Shown in pieces: positions 53,437 through 63,167 of a stretch of DNA of 64,000 bases. The translations under genes and the position numbers were made by a program. Origin of the DNA: Streptomyces hygroscopicus (GTDB lineage Bacteria; Actinomycetota; Actinomycetes; Streptomycetales; Streptomycetaceae). Numbering within the stretch: position 1 is the stretch's first letter; each line of letters starts with the position of its first letter. Below the pieces are notes generated by a model, which saw nothing but the letters and a program-made list of their open reading frames with translations, did not search any database and was not told the origin of the DNA. Where the stretch lies: assembly GCA_002021875.1 (NCBI GenBank), contig CP018627.1, positions 11,780,001 through 11,844,000 on the forward strand, written 5' to 3'.

Positions 53437-55611
53437 TCAGGCCGAGACCACCGTCAGCCCCTCCGGCGCCGTCACGTTCACCGTTCCGTCCGCCGCCAGT
53501 GTGATGTCCAGCCGGGCACCGCCCACCTGGAGCTCCGTCACCGTCAGCGGGGCGTACGCACCGGCGAAGGCGGGGGCCACCGTGACCGTGCCGCCCGGGA
53601 CGTCCGCCTCCAGGCCGAGTGCCGAGCGCAGCACCTGGACCGAGGAGGCGGCCGCCCACGCCTGGGGGCGGCAGGACGCGGGGTAGGGGGCGGGGTGTGG
53701 GCCCGCCGCGGCGCCGTGGCCGGCGAACAGCTCGGGCAGGCGTCCGGCGAACCCCGCCGACGCCGTCAGCAGGCCCGCCGCCAGCGGCGCCGCCGCGTCC
53801 GGGAACCCGGCCCTGACCAGGCCGTGCACCGCGATCGCGGTGTCGTGCGGCCAGATGGAACCGATGTGGTAGCCGTACGGGTTGAAGCCCACCGAGTCGC
53901 TGCTCAGGGTGCGCAGACCGTGGCCGGAGTCGAGGTCGGGGCCGGTCAGCCGGGCCGCCAGTGCCGCGCTCTCCTCCTGGTTCAGCAGGCCCGTCCCGAG
54001 GAGGTGGCCGAAGCCCGAGGTGACCGAGTCCACCGGCCGGCCGTCACGGTCCAGCGCGACCGCCGGGTACGGACCCTGGGCGTCCGCCACCCAGAAGCGC
54101 TTCCGGAAGCGGGTGGCGAGCGCCTCCGCCCATTCCTCCCACGCGTCCGCGCCCGGCCGCCCGAAAGCGCGCAGCAGCGCCGCGCCGCCCCGCGCCGCCT
54201 CGTACGCGTACGCCTGCACCTCGCACAGCGCGATCGGCGGGTCGGCGAGCCGGCCGTCGCGATGGCGGATGGCGTCACCGGAGTCCTTCCAGCCCTGGTT
54301 GGCCAGGCCCCGTCCGGTCCGGTCGACGTACCTGAGGAAGCCGTCGTCGGCCGCTGCCGCCTGGTCGCGGATCCACGCGAGCGCCGACTCGGTGTGCGGC
54401 AGCAGCTGTTCCACCTGCTCGGGGGCCAGGCCCCAGCGCCAGGCGTCATGGAGCAGGGTGATCCACAGGGGGGTCGCGTCGACCGTGCCGTAGTACACCG
54501 GCGGGACGGCGAACGTGTCGGTGAAGTTCTGGGTGCCGCGCCGCACTTCGTGCAGGATCTTCCCCGGCTGCTCCTCCGTGGCGGGGTCGGCCACGGCCCC
54601 CTGGCGGCGGGCGAGTGTGCGCAGGGTACCGGCCGCGAGTTCGGTGCCGAGCGGGAGCAGCATGCGGGCGGCCCACAACGAGTCGCGGCCGAAGAGGGTC
54701 AGAAACCACGGAGCTCCGGCGGCCAGGAACTGATCCGGGCTGTTCGCGCCGTCTGGGCGCCCCTCTGGGGACCGGGGGTCCATCAGGCGCAGCCGGTCCG
54801 CGTCGGCGACCGACTGGTCCAGCCACTGGTCGAAGCGCCGGTCCGCGCTGCGCAGGGCCGGGCAGCGCCACGGCACGGCGTCCGCCGGGGCGGCCGGGAA
54901 CTGGTCGCCGTCCGCGTACGCCGCCGTGCAGCGCAGCGTCGCCGTCCATGAAGCGCCGGGGTCCAGTTCCACGTCGTACGACAGCCGGCCCTCCGGCGCC
55001 TCCAGGGCGTCCGGCGCGGGCTCGCTGACCAGGCGTACGGTGAACCCGTCGCGGGACCACACCAGACCGCCGCCCTCGGCGCCTTCCGCGCCTTCGGCCC
55101 GTGTCGGCACTGGGTCCAGGACGTGGCCCGACTTCACCCGCTCCATCAGGGCGAGGTCCGTGCCGGCCGTGACCGTGAGCCGGAAACCGACCCGCCGGGT
55201 GCCCGCGTTGGTGACCTCGAAGCTCTCCTCCAACCGCCCGGAGGCGACGGTGCGGCGGCGGTCCAGGGCGACCGCCGGGTCGGGCGTCACCTCGCCGAGC
55301 CCCCGCAGGATCGCCCGGAAGTCCGCCCGGTCGGCCCCCCTGAGCCCGCCGCCGACCGGGGCCAGGTCGATCGACTCCACCGCGACGGTCAGGTGGGACA
55401 GCGCCCTGCCGTCGCCGTGGTAGAAGCCATCCGCACCCCCGTGGAGCTGTCCGTCCGCGCGCGAGATCACAAAGCTCGGCGCGTACAGCGTGACGACCGC
55501 GTCGTGCAGGAACGGCTGCAAGTTCGCGGCCACCGAAGTGGAGGCCGTGACCGGTTCGTTGGTGTCCTGGGCCTTGACAGTGGTGTCCAAAGGAGTAGAA
55601 CCTCTCAGCAT
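53437..55611 (-). CDS. Glycogen-debranching-type glycosidase
   Basis: A 724-residue protein with an N-terminal glycogen-debranching beta domain (LYAPSFVISRADGQLHGGAD, FYHGDGRALSHLTVAVES) and a C-terminal alpha/alpha barrel like amylo-alpha-1,6-glucosidases. Motifs include FLTLFGRDSLWAARMLLPLG, YYGTVDATPLWITLLHDAW, GWKDSGDAIRHRDG and FNPYGYHIGSIWPHDTAIAV, holding probable acidic catalytic residues. No signal peptide is present, so it acts on an imported oligosaccharide. ATG 55611 has no clear ribosome site and may be leaderless. It is divergent from the LacI gene and is presumably repressed with the transporter. Confidence 0.85.
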   Translation of the reverse strand: MLRGSTPLDTTVKAQDTNEPVTASTSVAANLQPFLHDAVVTLYAPSFVISRADGQLHGGADGFYHGDGRALSHLTVAVESIDLAPVGGGLRGADRADFRAILRGLGEVTPDPAVALDRRRTVASGRLEESFEVTNAGTRRVGFRLTVTAGTDLALMERVKSGHVLDPVPTRAEGAEGAEGGGLVWSRDGFTVRLVSEPAPDALEAPEGRLSYDVELDPGASWTATLRCTAAYADGDQFPAAPADAVPWRCPALRSADRRFDQWLDQSVADADRLRLMDPRSPEGRPDGANSPDQFLAAGAPWFLTLFGRDSLWAARMLLPLGTELAAGTLRTLARRQGAVADPATEEQPGKILHEVRRGTQNFTDTFAVPPVYYGTVDATPLWITLLHDAWRWGLAPEQVEQLLPHTESALAWIRDQAAAADDGFLRYVDRTGRGLANQGWKDSGDAIRHRDGRLADPPIALCEVQAYAYEAARGGAALLRAFGRPGADAWEEWAEALATRFRKRFWVADAQGPYPAVALDRDGRPVDSVTSGFGHLLGTGLLNQEESAALAARLTGPDLDSGHGLRTLSSDSVGFNPYGYHIGSIWPHDTAIAVHGLVRAGFPDAAAPLAAGLLTASAGFAGRLPELFAGHGAAAGPHPAPYPASCRPQAWAAASSVQVLRSALGLEADVPGGTVTVAPAFAGAYAPLTVTELQVGGARLDITLAADGTVNVTAPEGLTVVSA

Positions 55612-55723
55612 TAGATCGATCCAAAGACACTAACGGCCTCTTCAGAGCGCTGACAATGCTTTTGGAACGCTCAAATCAATTTCGTAGGACCAGGCTTCAG
55701 ACCCTCGTACGCCGGAGACCCGT
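55612..55723. promoter_or_regulatory. Divergent promoter/operator region for LacI 2 and the glycosidase
   Basis: The 112-bp gap is AT-richer than its surroundings. It contains TCAGAGCGCTGA near 55638-55649, an imperfect palindrome with central GCGC, and GGATCGATCTA near the glycosidase start. Either could be the LacI-family operator. No perfect long palindrome like the one at 23825 is present. Confidence 0.4.
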
Positions 55724-56788
55724 ATGCCCCGCTCCACCAGCAGTCCCTCGCCCAAGGGCAGCCCGGTGACCCTCGCCATGGTCGCCCGCCGGGCCGGTGT
55801 CTCCCCGCAGACCGTGTCCAACGCGATCAACTCGCCGGAGCTGCTGCGCCCCGAGACCCTGGAGCGGGTCCGCGGGGCGATCGACGAGATGGGCTACCGC
55901 CCGAGCCGTGCCGCGCAGACCCTGCGCACCCGCTCCAGCAAGCTGATCGGCTACGGCATCCAGCCCGCTCCGGGCGGCGGCACGGCCCCGGTCATGGACC
56001 GTTTTCTGCACGCCCTGTCGCAGGCCGCCGACGAGGCCGGCTACCGGATGCTGCTCTTCGCCTGCCCGCCCGGCGGCCCGAGCCTGGAAGGGTACGAGGA
56101 GCTGCTCGGCCGGCACGACGTCGACGGCTTCGTGCTCAGCAACACCGCCCGCCAGGACCCGCGCCAGGCGTGGCTGGCCAAGCGGGGCGTACCGTTCGTC
56201 GGTTTCGGCCGGATGTGGTCGGGGCGGCAGATCGGTGATTGGGCCGATGTCGACGGCGCCTCGGGCACGGACGCCGCCGTGGATCACCTGGTCGCCCTCG
56301 GGCACCGCAGGATCGCCTTCCTTGGCTGGCCGCGCGGCTCCGGCGTCGGTGACGACCGTGCCGAGGGCTGGCAGCGGGCCATGCGCCGGCACGGGCTCCC
56401 GACGCGCGGACGGCGCGCGGAGAGCGCCGGGGACGTCGAGGCGGCCCGGATCGCCGTGAAGCCCTTACTGGACGCGGGTGCCACGGCCGTGGTCGCGGCC
56501 AGCGACATGCTGGCGCTCGGCTGCTATCACGCGCTGCGCGAGCGGAACGCCGTCCCGGGCCGGGACGTCGCCGTGGTCGGCTTCGACGACTCGCCGATCG
56601 CCGGGATCCTCTCGCCCTCCCTGTCCACGGTCGCCCAGCCGCTGGAGGCGGTCGGCAGGGAGTGCGTACGGCTGCTGCTGGCCCGGATGGCCGACCTGGC
56701 CGCGCCACCGGAGCGCGTCCTGCTGGAGCCGTCCCTCGTCATCCGCGACAGCGCCCCGGCGCCCGGTTCCGACACGCCGGCGCCCTGA
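55724..56788 (+). CDS. LacI-family transcriptional regulator 2
   Basis: The 354-residue repressor begins with VTLAMVARRAGVSPQTVSNA, a helix-turn-helix, and hinge RTRSSKLIGYGI. Its sensor domain includes DVDGFVLSNTARQD, DHLVALGHRRIAFLGWPRGS and GRDVAVVGFDDSPIAGILSP. The start is ATG 55724. It lies upstream of a complete set of sugar-importer genes and divergent from the debranching-type glycosidase, so it probably regulates both with the imported glucan-type oligosaccharide as inducer. Confidence 0.88.
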   Translation: MPRSTSSPSPKGSPVTLAMVARRAGVSPQTVSNAINSPELLRPETLERVRGAIDEMGYRPSRAAQTLRTRSSKLIGYGIQPAPGGGTAPVMDRFLHALSQAADEAGYRMLLFACPPGGPSLEGYEELLGRHDVDGFVLSNTARQDPRQAWLAKRGVPFVGFGRMWSGRQIGDWADVDGASGTDAAVDHLVALGHRRIAFLGWPRGSGVGDDRAEGWQRAMRRHGLPTRGRRAESAGDVEAARIAVKPLLDAGATAVVAASDMLALGCYHALRERNAVPGRDVAVVGFDDSPIAGILSPSLSTVAQPLEAVGRECVRLLLARMADLAAPPERVLLEPSLVIRDSAPAPGSDTPAP

Positions 56789-56896
56789 CGCACCGTCGCT
56801 CCCTGTCGCCGGCGCCGTGAGGCGCCGCGCCCCGGACATCACCTCTCCTCCACCCCCCTCGAGCCGCACGTACCATCCCGAATCCACGGAGGAATC

Positions 56897-58141
56897 ATGG
56901 CCCCCCGCACGGCCACGGCCGCCCTCGTCACCTGCGCGGCGCTCCTGGCCGCCACCGGCTGCTCGTCGAGCTTCGGCGGCGACAAGGAAACGCAGCAGGA
57001 CACCGGCGCCAAACAGCATCTGAAGGTCCTGATAGCCACCTCGGGCGACGCCGAGACCAAGGCGGTCAAGGAGGCCGCGGCCGCGTACGAGAAGCGGTCC
57101 GGCAACAAGGTGACCGTCGAGGCCGCCAAGGACATGAACCAGCAGTTGGCCCAGTCCTTCGCCGGGCACCGGCCGCCGGACGTCTTCTACGTCAACTCCG
57201 ACCAGTTCGCGAACTACGCCAAGGGCGGTTCCCTCTACCCGTACGGTGACAAGATCAAGGACACGGACGACTTCGCCGAGCCGTTGCGCACCGCCTTCAC
57301 CTACGACGGGAAGCTGGTGTGCCTGCCCAAGGACACCTCCACCCTCGCCCTCGCCATCAACACCGACCTGTGGAAGAAGGCGGGGCTGACCGAGAAGGAC
57401 TACCCCACCTCCTGGGACGAGCTGAGGAAGGTCGCCGGGAAACTCACCAGCGACGGGGTCACCGGCCTGGTCACCAGCGACGAGTACCAGCGACTCGGCG
57501 TCTTCATGAAGCAGGCGGGCGGATGGATCACCGACGCGAAGCAGACGAAGATGACCGCCGACAGCGCGAAGAACGCCGAGGGGCTCGGCTTTGTGAGGTC
57601 GCTGCTGCGGTCCGGCTCGCTGAAGTACGCCAAGCAGGTCGACACCAGTTGGGGCGGCGAGGCCCTCGGCAAGGGCAAGGCCGCCATGACCATCGAGGGC
57701 AACTGGCTGACCGGCGGCATGAAGCTCGACTACCCGGATGTGCCGTACAAGGTGGTCCCGCTGCCCGCGGGACCGGCCGGAAAGGCCACGCTGGCCTTCA
57801 GCAACTGCTGGGGCGTGGCCGCCGAGAGCGCCCACCGGTCGGCGGCCGTGGACCTGGTGAAGTACCTCAGCTCCGGTGAGCGGCAGCTGAAGTTCGCCGA
57901 GGGATTCGGGGTGATGCCCTCGCGCACCAGCGCCCTCGCCGAGTACGCGAAGCAGGAGCCGGACGCCAAGGCCTGGGTCGACGCCAACACCTACGCCCAG
58001 GGCCCGGTGACCGTCGCCGGGTTCGACAAGGTGCTCAGCCAGTTCAACACCGAACTCCAGTCGCTGCGCACCACGGACCCGAAGAAGATCCTCGCCGACC
58101 TGCAGCGCAACGGCGAACAGACCATGGCGAAGGGCGACTGA
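56897..58141 (+). CDS. Sugar-binding lipoprotein of ABC importer 2
   Basis: A 414-residue family 1 solute-binding protein. The signal ends at lipobox LLAATGC, giving a lipid-anchored receptor. Then come LKVLIATSGDAETKAVKEAA, PPDVFYVNSDQFANYAKGG, PTSWDELRKVAGKL and AAMTIEGNWLTGGM. ATG 56897 has AGGAG at normal distance. The two permeases follow within 7 and overlapping bases. It probably binds a malto- or related oligosaccharide, judged from the debranching-type glycosidase. Confidence 0.9.
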   Translation: MAPRTATAALVTCAALLAATGCSSSFGGDKETQQDTGAKQHLKVLIATSGDAETKAVKEAAAAYEKRSGNKVTVEAAKDMNQQLAQSFAGHRPPDVFYVNSDQFANYAKGGSLYPYGDKIKDTDDFAEPLRTAFTYDGKLVCLPKDTSTLALAINTDLWKKAGLTEKDYPTSWDELRKVAGKLTSDGVTGLVTSDEYQRLGVFMKQAGGWITDAKQTKMTADSAKNAEGLGFVRSLLRSGSLKYAKQVDTSWGGEALGKGKAAMTIEGNWLTGGMKLDYPDVPYKVVPLPAGPAGKATLAFSNCWGVAAESAHRSAAVDLVKYLSSGERQLKFAEGFGVMPSRTSALAEYAKQEPDAKAWVDANTYAQGPVTVAGFDKVLSQFNTELQSLRTTDPKKILADLQRNGEQTMAKGD

Positions 58142-58147
58142 GCCGTC

Positions 58148-59365
58148 ATGCCCTTCCGCACCACCCATCGCACGGCGCGCCACCTCCCCCGTGGCGCGTC
58201 GTCCGGTCCCCGCCTGGCCCCTGGGGCCGTCGGCGGGGATCCCCGTACGGCCGGCTCGCCGGGCGCACCTGACGCGCCCGGCGGGTCCGGCCCCAAGGCG
58301 GCGCCCCGCACCCCGAACACCCCGCCCGCGGGGCGCCGCCGCGGCGAAGGCGCCTGGGGCTGGCTGTTCGTCAGCCCCATGGTGCTGATCCTCGGCCTGT
58401 TCCTGGTGCTGCCGATCCTGATGGCCCTGTGGGTCAGCCTGCTGGACTGGGACGGGCAGTCCAACCCGTTCACCGGGCAGGCGAAGTTCGTGGGCCTGGA
58501 CAACTACCGGGCGCTGCTCACCGAGGACGGCCTCGACCGCACCCTCTTCGCGACCTCGCTGCGCAACAACGTCTACTACGTGGCGCTGACCGTGCCGCTG
58601 CAGACCGGGCTCGCGCTGGTGCTCGCGTTGATCGTCAACCAGCGGCTGCTGCGCGCCCGGGGCGCCCTGCGCACCACGTTCTTCTTCCCGTCGGTCACCA
58701 GCTCGATCGCGGTCTCCACCGTCTTCCTCTTCCTCTTCCAGGGCAGCGGTGCCGTCAACACGCTGCTGTCCTGGATCGGGGTGAAGGGCCCGAACTGGTT
58801 CGCCGACTCGCGCGGGGTGCTCTCGACGCTGCTCGGCGGCCTGGGGATCGTCGACCCCGACCACCCCCCGGGTGTGCTGGCCGACCACTCCTTCATGGGC
58901 CTTTCCTGGTACGAGTGGCTGTCCGGTCCGTCCGTCGCGATGTGCACGATCATTCTGCTGGCCGTGTGGACGACCTCCGGCACCTTCATGCTGATCTTCC
59001 TCGCGGCCCTCCAGGACATCCCGCGCGAGCTGGAGGAGGCGGCCGCCATCGAGGGCGTGAACCGCCGCCAGATGCTGCGCCACGTCACGCTGCCCGCACT
59101 GCGGCCGGTGCTCTTCCTCGTCCTCACCCTGGGGACGATCGCCACCTGGCAGGTCTTCGACCAGGTGTATGTGATGGGCCAGGGCGCCCCGGGTAACACG
59201 ACGCTGACGCCGGCCTTCCTGTCGTACTCGACGGCCTTCGACGACGCCGACTTCGGGCAGGGCGCGGCCATCGCCTTCATCCTGCTCGCGCTGATCCTGC
59301 TCATCACCGCCCTGCAGCGCTGGGCGCTGCGGGAGCGCGGTCCCCGCCCCGGGAGGAATCGATGA
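58148..59365 (+). CDS. Carbohydrate ABC permease 2, MalF type
   Basis: A 405-residue permease with an unusually long Pro/Ala/Gly-rich cytoplasmic N terminus of about 75 residues before the first helix (WLFVSPMVLILGLFLVLPIL). Six helices follow with the EAA loop EEAAAIEGVNRRQMLRHVTL. It begins 6 bases after the binding-protein stop. Its own stop overlaps the next start as ATGA. A shorter start downstream is possible, since the N-terminal tail is poorly supported. Confidence 0.88.
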   Translation: MPFRTTHRTARHLPRGASSGPRLAPGAVGGDPRTAGSPGAPDAPGGSGPKAAPRTPNTPPAGRRRGEGAWGWLFVSPMVLILGLFLVLPILMALWVSLLDWDGQSNPFTGQAKFVGLDNYRALLTEDGLDRTLFATSLRNNVYYVALTVPLQTGLALVLALIVNQRLLRARGALRTTFFFPSVTSSIAVSTVFLFLFQGSGAVNTLLSWIGVKGPNWFADSRGVLSTLLGGLGIVDPDHPPGVLADHSFMGLSWYEWLSGPSVAMCTIILLAVWTTSGTFMLIFLAALQDIPRELEEAAAIEGVNRRQMLRHVTLPALRPVLFLVLTLGTIATWQVFDQVYVMGQGAPGNTTLTPAFLSYSTAFDDADFGQGAAIAFILLALILLITALQRWALRERGPRPGRNR

Positions 59366-60282
59366 ACGCCACGGCCACGGCTGCCCCCAAGGCCAGGGCC
59401 GCCGCCCCGGCGCGGGGGCGCCCGGTGCTCGGCCGGTTCCCGCTGCCGCTGCGGGTGCTGGGATACGCGCTGGTGGTGGGGGCCGCACTGCTGTACCTGC
59501 TGCCGTTCGCGCTCCAGTTGGTGACCGGGTTCAAGACGGACCCGGATGCGGCGGCGCATCCGCTCGGACTGGTGCCCACCACCCCGACGACCGCCGCCTA
59601 CCAGCGGCTGTTCGGGCTGAGCCAGGCCGGGGACGGGGTGCCGTTCCTGCGCTGGCTGGGCAACTCGACCCTCATCGCGGTCCTGGTCACCGCCGGGCGG
59701 GTGCTGTTCGACTCGATGGCGGGGTACGCGCTGGCGCGGATGCGTTTCCGGGGCCGCTCGCTGCTGTTCGGCTTCGTCGTCGGGGTGATGGCGGTGCCCG
59801 GGGTGGCGCTGCTGATCCCGAAGTTCCTGGTGCTGAACACGTTCGGGCTGTTCGACACCTACACCGGCATGATCCTTCCGCTGATGGTGGACGCGGCCGG
59901 GATCTTCATCATGAAGCAGTTCTTCGAGTCCATCCCCCGGGAGGTCGAGGAGGCCGCGCGGGTGGACGGCGCCGGGGTGATCCGGACCTTCTGGTCGGTG
60001 GTGCTGCCGATGGCCCGGCCCGCGCTGATCACCCTGACGATCCTGTCGTTCCAGGGCTCGTGGAACGAGTTCACCCACTTCCTGGTGGCCACGCAGTCCG
60101 GCCAGTACGAGACGTTGACGACCGGGCTCGCGCGGTTTGTCTCGGGCGGGCTGGGCGGCGGTACGCAGTACCCGCTGAAGCTGGCGGCGGCCCTGCTGGC
60201 GACCGTGCCGGTCGCGGCGCTGTTCTTCTGCTTCCAGCGCTACTTCGTGCAGGGGGCGAACTCGGGGGCGGTCAAGGAATAG
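59362..60282 (+). CDS. Carbohydrate ABC permease 2, MalG type
   Basis: A 306-residue permease with six helices, EAA loop EEAARVDGAGVIRTFWSVVL and the family C terminus YFVQGANSGAVKE. Translationally coupled to the MalF-type gene by ATGA overlap. As with the first importer no ATP-binding gene is present, so it likely relies on the shared MsiK ATPase. It ends 12 bases from the convergent FMN reductase gene. Confidence 0.9.
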   Translation: MNATATAAPKARAAAPARGRPVLGRFPLPLRVLGYALVVGAALLYLLPFALQLVTGFKTDPDAAAHPLGLVPTTPTTAAYQRLFGLSQAGDGVPFLRWLGNSTLIAVLVTAGRVLFDSMAGYALARMRFRGRSLLFGFVVGVMAVPGVALLIPKFLVLNTFGLFDTYTGMILPLMVDAAGIFIMKQFFESIPREVEEAARVDGAGVIRTFWSVVLPMARPALITLTILSFQGSWNEFTHFLVATQSGQYETLTTGLARFVSGGLGGGTQYPLKLAAALLATVPVAALFFCFQRYFVQGANSGAVKE

Positions 60283-60294
60283 CGGTCCGACATT

Positions 60295-60852
60295 TCAGCC
60301 GGTGGGGGCCAGCGGGGCCGTTCGGCCACCGACCGCGGCGGAGAAGCGGTCCGTGACCTGTGCCAGGGCTTCGGCGGTGGCCGGTGCGATGACCGGTGTG
60401 CCGTCCTCGGCGATGGTGATGTCCTTGTCGAGGGTGAACCAGCCGGGCACGATGTGCCCCGCGCCCATCGAGCTGAGGACCGGGCGCAGTGCGTAGTCGA
60501 TGGCGAGTACGTGGGCCGTGCTCCCGCCGGTGGCCAGCGGCAGGACGGTCTTGCCGGTCAGGGCGTACTGCGGCAGTACGTCGAGCAGTGCTTTCAGCAG
60601 CCCCGAATAGGCGGCCTTGTAGACGGGAGTGCCGATCACTATGCCGTCCGCGCGCTCGAACCGGGCCGCGGCGTGAGCGATGGCCGGGTGCCGGAAGTCG
60701 GCGGCGAGAAGTGCGTCGGCGGGAAGGGCGCGCACGTCGAGTGCGGTGACGTCGTGGCCCTGGAGGCGGAGGCGGTCGTCGAGATGGCGCAGCAGTCGCG
60801 CGGTGCGGGAGGTGGCGGAGGGGCTTCCGGAGACGGACAGGACGGCGGCCAT
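60295..60852 (-). CDS. NADPH-dependent FMN reductase, SsuE-like
   Basis: A 185-residue flavodoxin-fold reductase. VLSVSGSPSATSRTARLLRH is the FMN-phosphate loop and GIVIGTPVYKAAYSGLLKAL the SsuE-type signature. It would supply reduced FMN to a two-component monooxygenase; the remains of such an enzyme lie 50 bases upstream on the same strand. ATG 60852 follows GGAAGGTCCCGCC. The gene itself is intact, although its partner is truncated, so it may serve another oxygenase or be on the way to loss. Confidence 0.85.
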   Translation of the reverse strand: MAAVLSVSGSPSATSRTARLLRHLDDRLRLQGHDVTALDVRALPADALLAADFRHPAIAHAAARFERADGIVIGTPVYKAAYSGLLKALLDVLPQYALTGKTVLPLATGGSTAHVLAIDYALRPVLSSMGAGHIVPGWFTLDKDITIAEDGTPVIAPATAEALAQVTDRFSAAVGGRTAPLAPTG

Positions 60853-60902
60853 GGCGGGACCTTCCAGGAGGGTTGGTGAGGGTGTAGCCGGGCTGGTCAG
60901 AC

Positions 60903-61670
60903 TCACGCTTGGGCGGATGCCCAGCGGTTGACGGGGATGGGCAGCCCGAGATTGCCGCGCAGGGTGTCGGCCGGGTACTCGGTGCGGTACAGCCCACGCT
61001 TCTGGAGGATCGGGACGACGCCGTCGACGAAGAGGTCGAGGTCGTCGTCGGTGCGGAAGGAGAGGTTGATGCCGTCGAAGGTGCCGGCGGAAAACCACCG
61101 CTCGGTGGTGTCGGCGACCGTCTCCGGCGCACCGACGAACGGCGAGCGCCGGAACTCCCCGACGGACTCGGCCACCTGGCGCAGCGTCAGTTTCTCCCTC
61201 GTGGCGCGGGCGATGATTTTGGCGGCGCCGGTCCGGCCGCCCTTCTCGGCGAGGTGTGCCACGTCCGGGAACGGCGCGTCCAGATCGTGCACGCTGAAGT
61301 CGTAGGCGCCGAAGGAACGGCCGAGGAGCGCGAGATTGCGGTCGAAGTCGTTGTCCTCCTCGAAGATCTCCCGCTCGCGGTGCCGGGCCGCTTCGTCGGT
61401 CGCGGCGACGACCGGGCCGCCATGGACGAAGATCTTGATGTGCTCGGGATCGCGCCCATAGGCGGCGGTGCGGCGCTTGATGTCGGCGTAGTACTCCCGC
61501 GCCTGCTCCAGCGAGCCGCCCGGCGCGTAAATGCCTTCGGCGACCCGCGCGGCGAGGTCGCGGCCCTCTTCGGAGACTCCGGCCTGGAAGATCACCGGCT
61601 GTCCCTGGGGCGAGCGCGAGAGGTTGAGCGGGCCCGCCACCTTGAAGTGCTGGCCCTGTGGGTGCCGATT
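60903..61670 (-). pseudogene. FMNH2-dependent monooxygenase (NtaA/SnaA/DszA-like), 5'-truncated
   Basis: From about 61670 the frame reads HFKVAGPLNLSRSPQGQPVI then FQAGVSEEGRDLAARVAEGI and ends NLGLPIPVNRWASAQA at 60903. This is the C-terminal 60 percent of an LLM-class flavin monooxygenase of the nitrilotriacetate/dibenzothiophene type. The N terminus (about 180 residues) was lost at the junction with the transposase element at 61687. Its reductase partner follows on the same strand. Confidence 0.8.
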
Positions 61671-61686
61671 ATTACATCCGAGCTGG

Positions 61687-62776
61687 TCAGGCGGCATGTT
61701 CATAGGTGTGGAGAGTGCCGCCGAGTTGGTCCTTCCGCCGGATATCGAGGCGGTTGAGCTGTTCGGGATTGGTGAGGGGACGGGGGAGTGGGCGCAGGGG
61801 TGCTGCGGCGCGGAGGGTGCGGTGGGGTCGGTGCTGGTTGTAGAAGGTTTCGTATTCGCGGAGTGCGTGCAGGAGGTGCGCTTTGTTCCAGATGAGGGTG
61901 CGGTCGAGTAGTTCGGTTCTGCAGGAGCGGATCCAGCGTTCCATTACTGCGTTCATGCGGGGTACGCGGATACCGGTCTTGATGATGGCGACGCCTTCGT
62001 CTTCGAGTACGGCGTCGAAGGCATCCGTGTATCTGCGGTCGCGGTCACGGATCAGATACTTCACCGTCGCGCCGGCCCCGTGGAGGTCCCTGGCGAGGTT
62101 CCGGGCAAGTTGGGTGGTCCACGCTGCGGTGGGGTGGGCGGTTGCGCCGAGAACGCGTATACGCCGCGTGGCGTGCTCGATGGCGGCGAAGACGTACAGG
62201 CGGTTTCCGGTCAGCGTCCGGGTTTCGAAGAAGTCGGCGGCAATAATTGCGTGTGCTTGGCTGCGGAGGAAGGTGGTCCAGGTCTGGCGGTCGCGCTGGG
62301 GTGCGGGATCGATGCCGTTGTGCTGGAGGATCTCCCATACCGTGGAGGGGGGCTACCTTGATCCCGAGGGTGGCGAGTTCGCCGTGGATTCTTCTGTATC
62401 CCCAGGGGTTTTCTCGGACCACGCGCAGGATGAGGGTTTGGATGCTGCGGTGGGTGGGTGGTCGTCCTGGCCGTTTGCGGCGGGAGGCGTTGGCGTGGCG
62501 GCGGTGTAGGAGGTCGCGGTGCCAGCGGAGGACCGTGTCGGGGGAGACGATCAGATGAAGTCGCCGGAGTGTGGTGCGGGGGAGCCGGTGCAGCAGGGCG
62601 GCGAGGAATATGCGGTCGGGCGGAGTGAGGCGGGGTTTGGCGACCTGGCGTTGAAGGACGGCCAGTTGGTGGCGCAGGGTGAGAATCTCGACGTTCTTGT
62701 CGGTGTCGCTCATCGGCAGCAGCCGCAGGAGAGCGAACACGTTGGTAAGCGTGAGGTAGAGGAGTCGCAGCAGCAC
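61687..62776 (-). pseudogene. Integrase-core transposase with one frameshift
   Basis: The start near 62776 gives NVEILTLRHQLAVLQRQVAK and RRKRPGRPPTHRSIQTLILR to about 62350. A frame change there moves the core to another frame, and from 62064 a third frame reads KYLIRDRDRRYTDAFDAVLE, TGIRVPRMNAVMERWIRSCR and the tail QLGGTLHTYEHAA. With the frames joined the protein would be complete. It separates two genes that are both truncated at its edges, so the insertion and neighbouring deletions happened together or in sequence. Confidence 0.75.
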
Positions 62777-62884
62777 GATGGATCATCCTGGCGTACCAGC
62801 TCGGTGACTCTCAGCCGCATCCTTAATCCTGCAGGTCACAGCCTACGGATGAGGTTTTCGGCACCCACAACACCGTGTCCCACC

Positions 62885-63076
62885 CGGGTCCCCGCTGAGA
62901 ACTACCCGCCCCGGGCCTACGACGGCCTGACGGAGATCTGGTTCGAGGACTGGGAAGACCACGACGCCTTCTTCGCTTCCGAGAACTACCGGACGCTGGT
63001 CCACCCCGACGAAGCACGCTTCATCGACATGGACTCGGTGGCCGTGATGGTCACCGAGGAGAAGGAGGTCATCTGA
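62885..63076 (+). pseudogene. EthD-domain protein, 3' part
   Basis: YDGLTEIWFEDWEDHDAFFA, then YRTLVHPDEARFIDMDSVAV and a stop at 63076, is the C-terminal half of a small EthD-type protein. These act in polyketide cyclisation or in ether degradation. The N terminus is lost next to the transposase. A short open stretch (63080-63170) of unknown nature follows before the thioesterase relic. Confidence 0.65.
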
Positions 63077-63167
63077 CAGACGAACTCAACGGACGGAGGG
63101 ACACCGCCTGCGACTACCTCCGCTCCCTCGCCGCCGTCCTGGGCACGGCCGAGCGGGAGGAGCCGCG

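Noticed and set aside
56465..59488. A 1007-codon minus-strand frame opposite the second ABC importer
   Set aside because: Antisense shadow of the binding protein and permease, with no motif or start signal.
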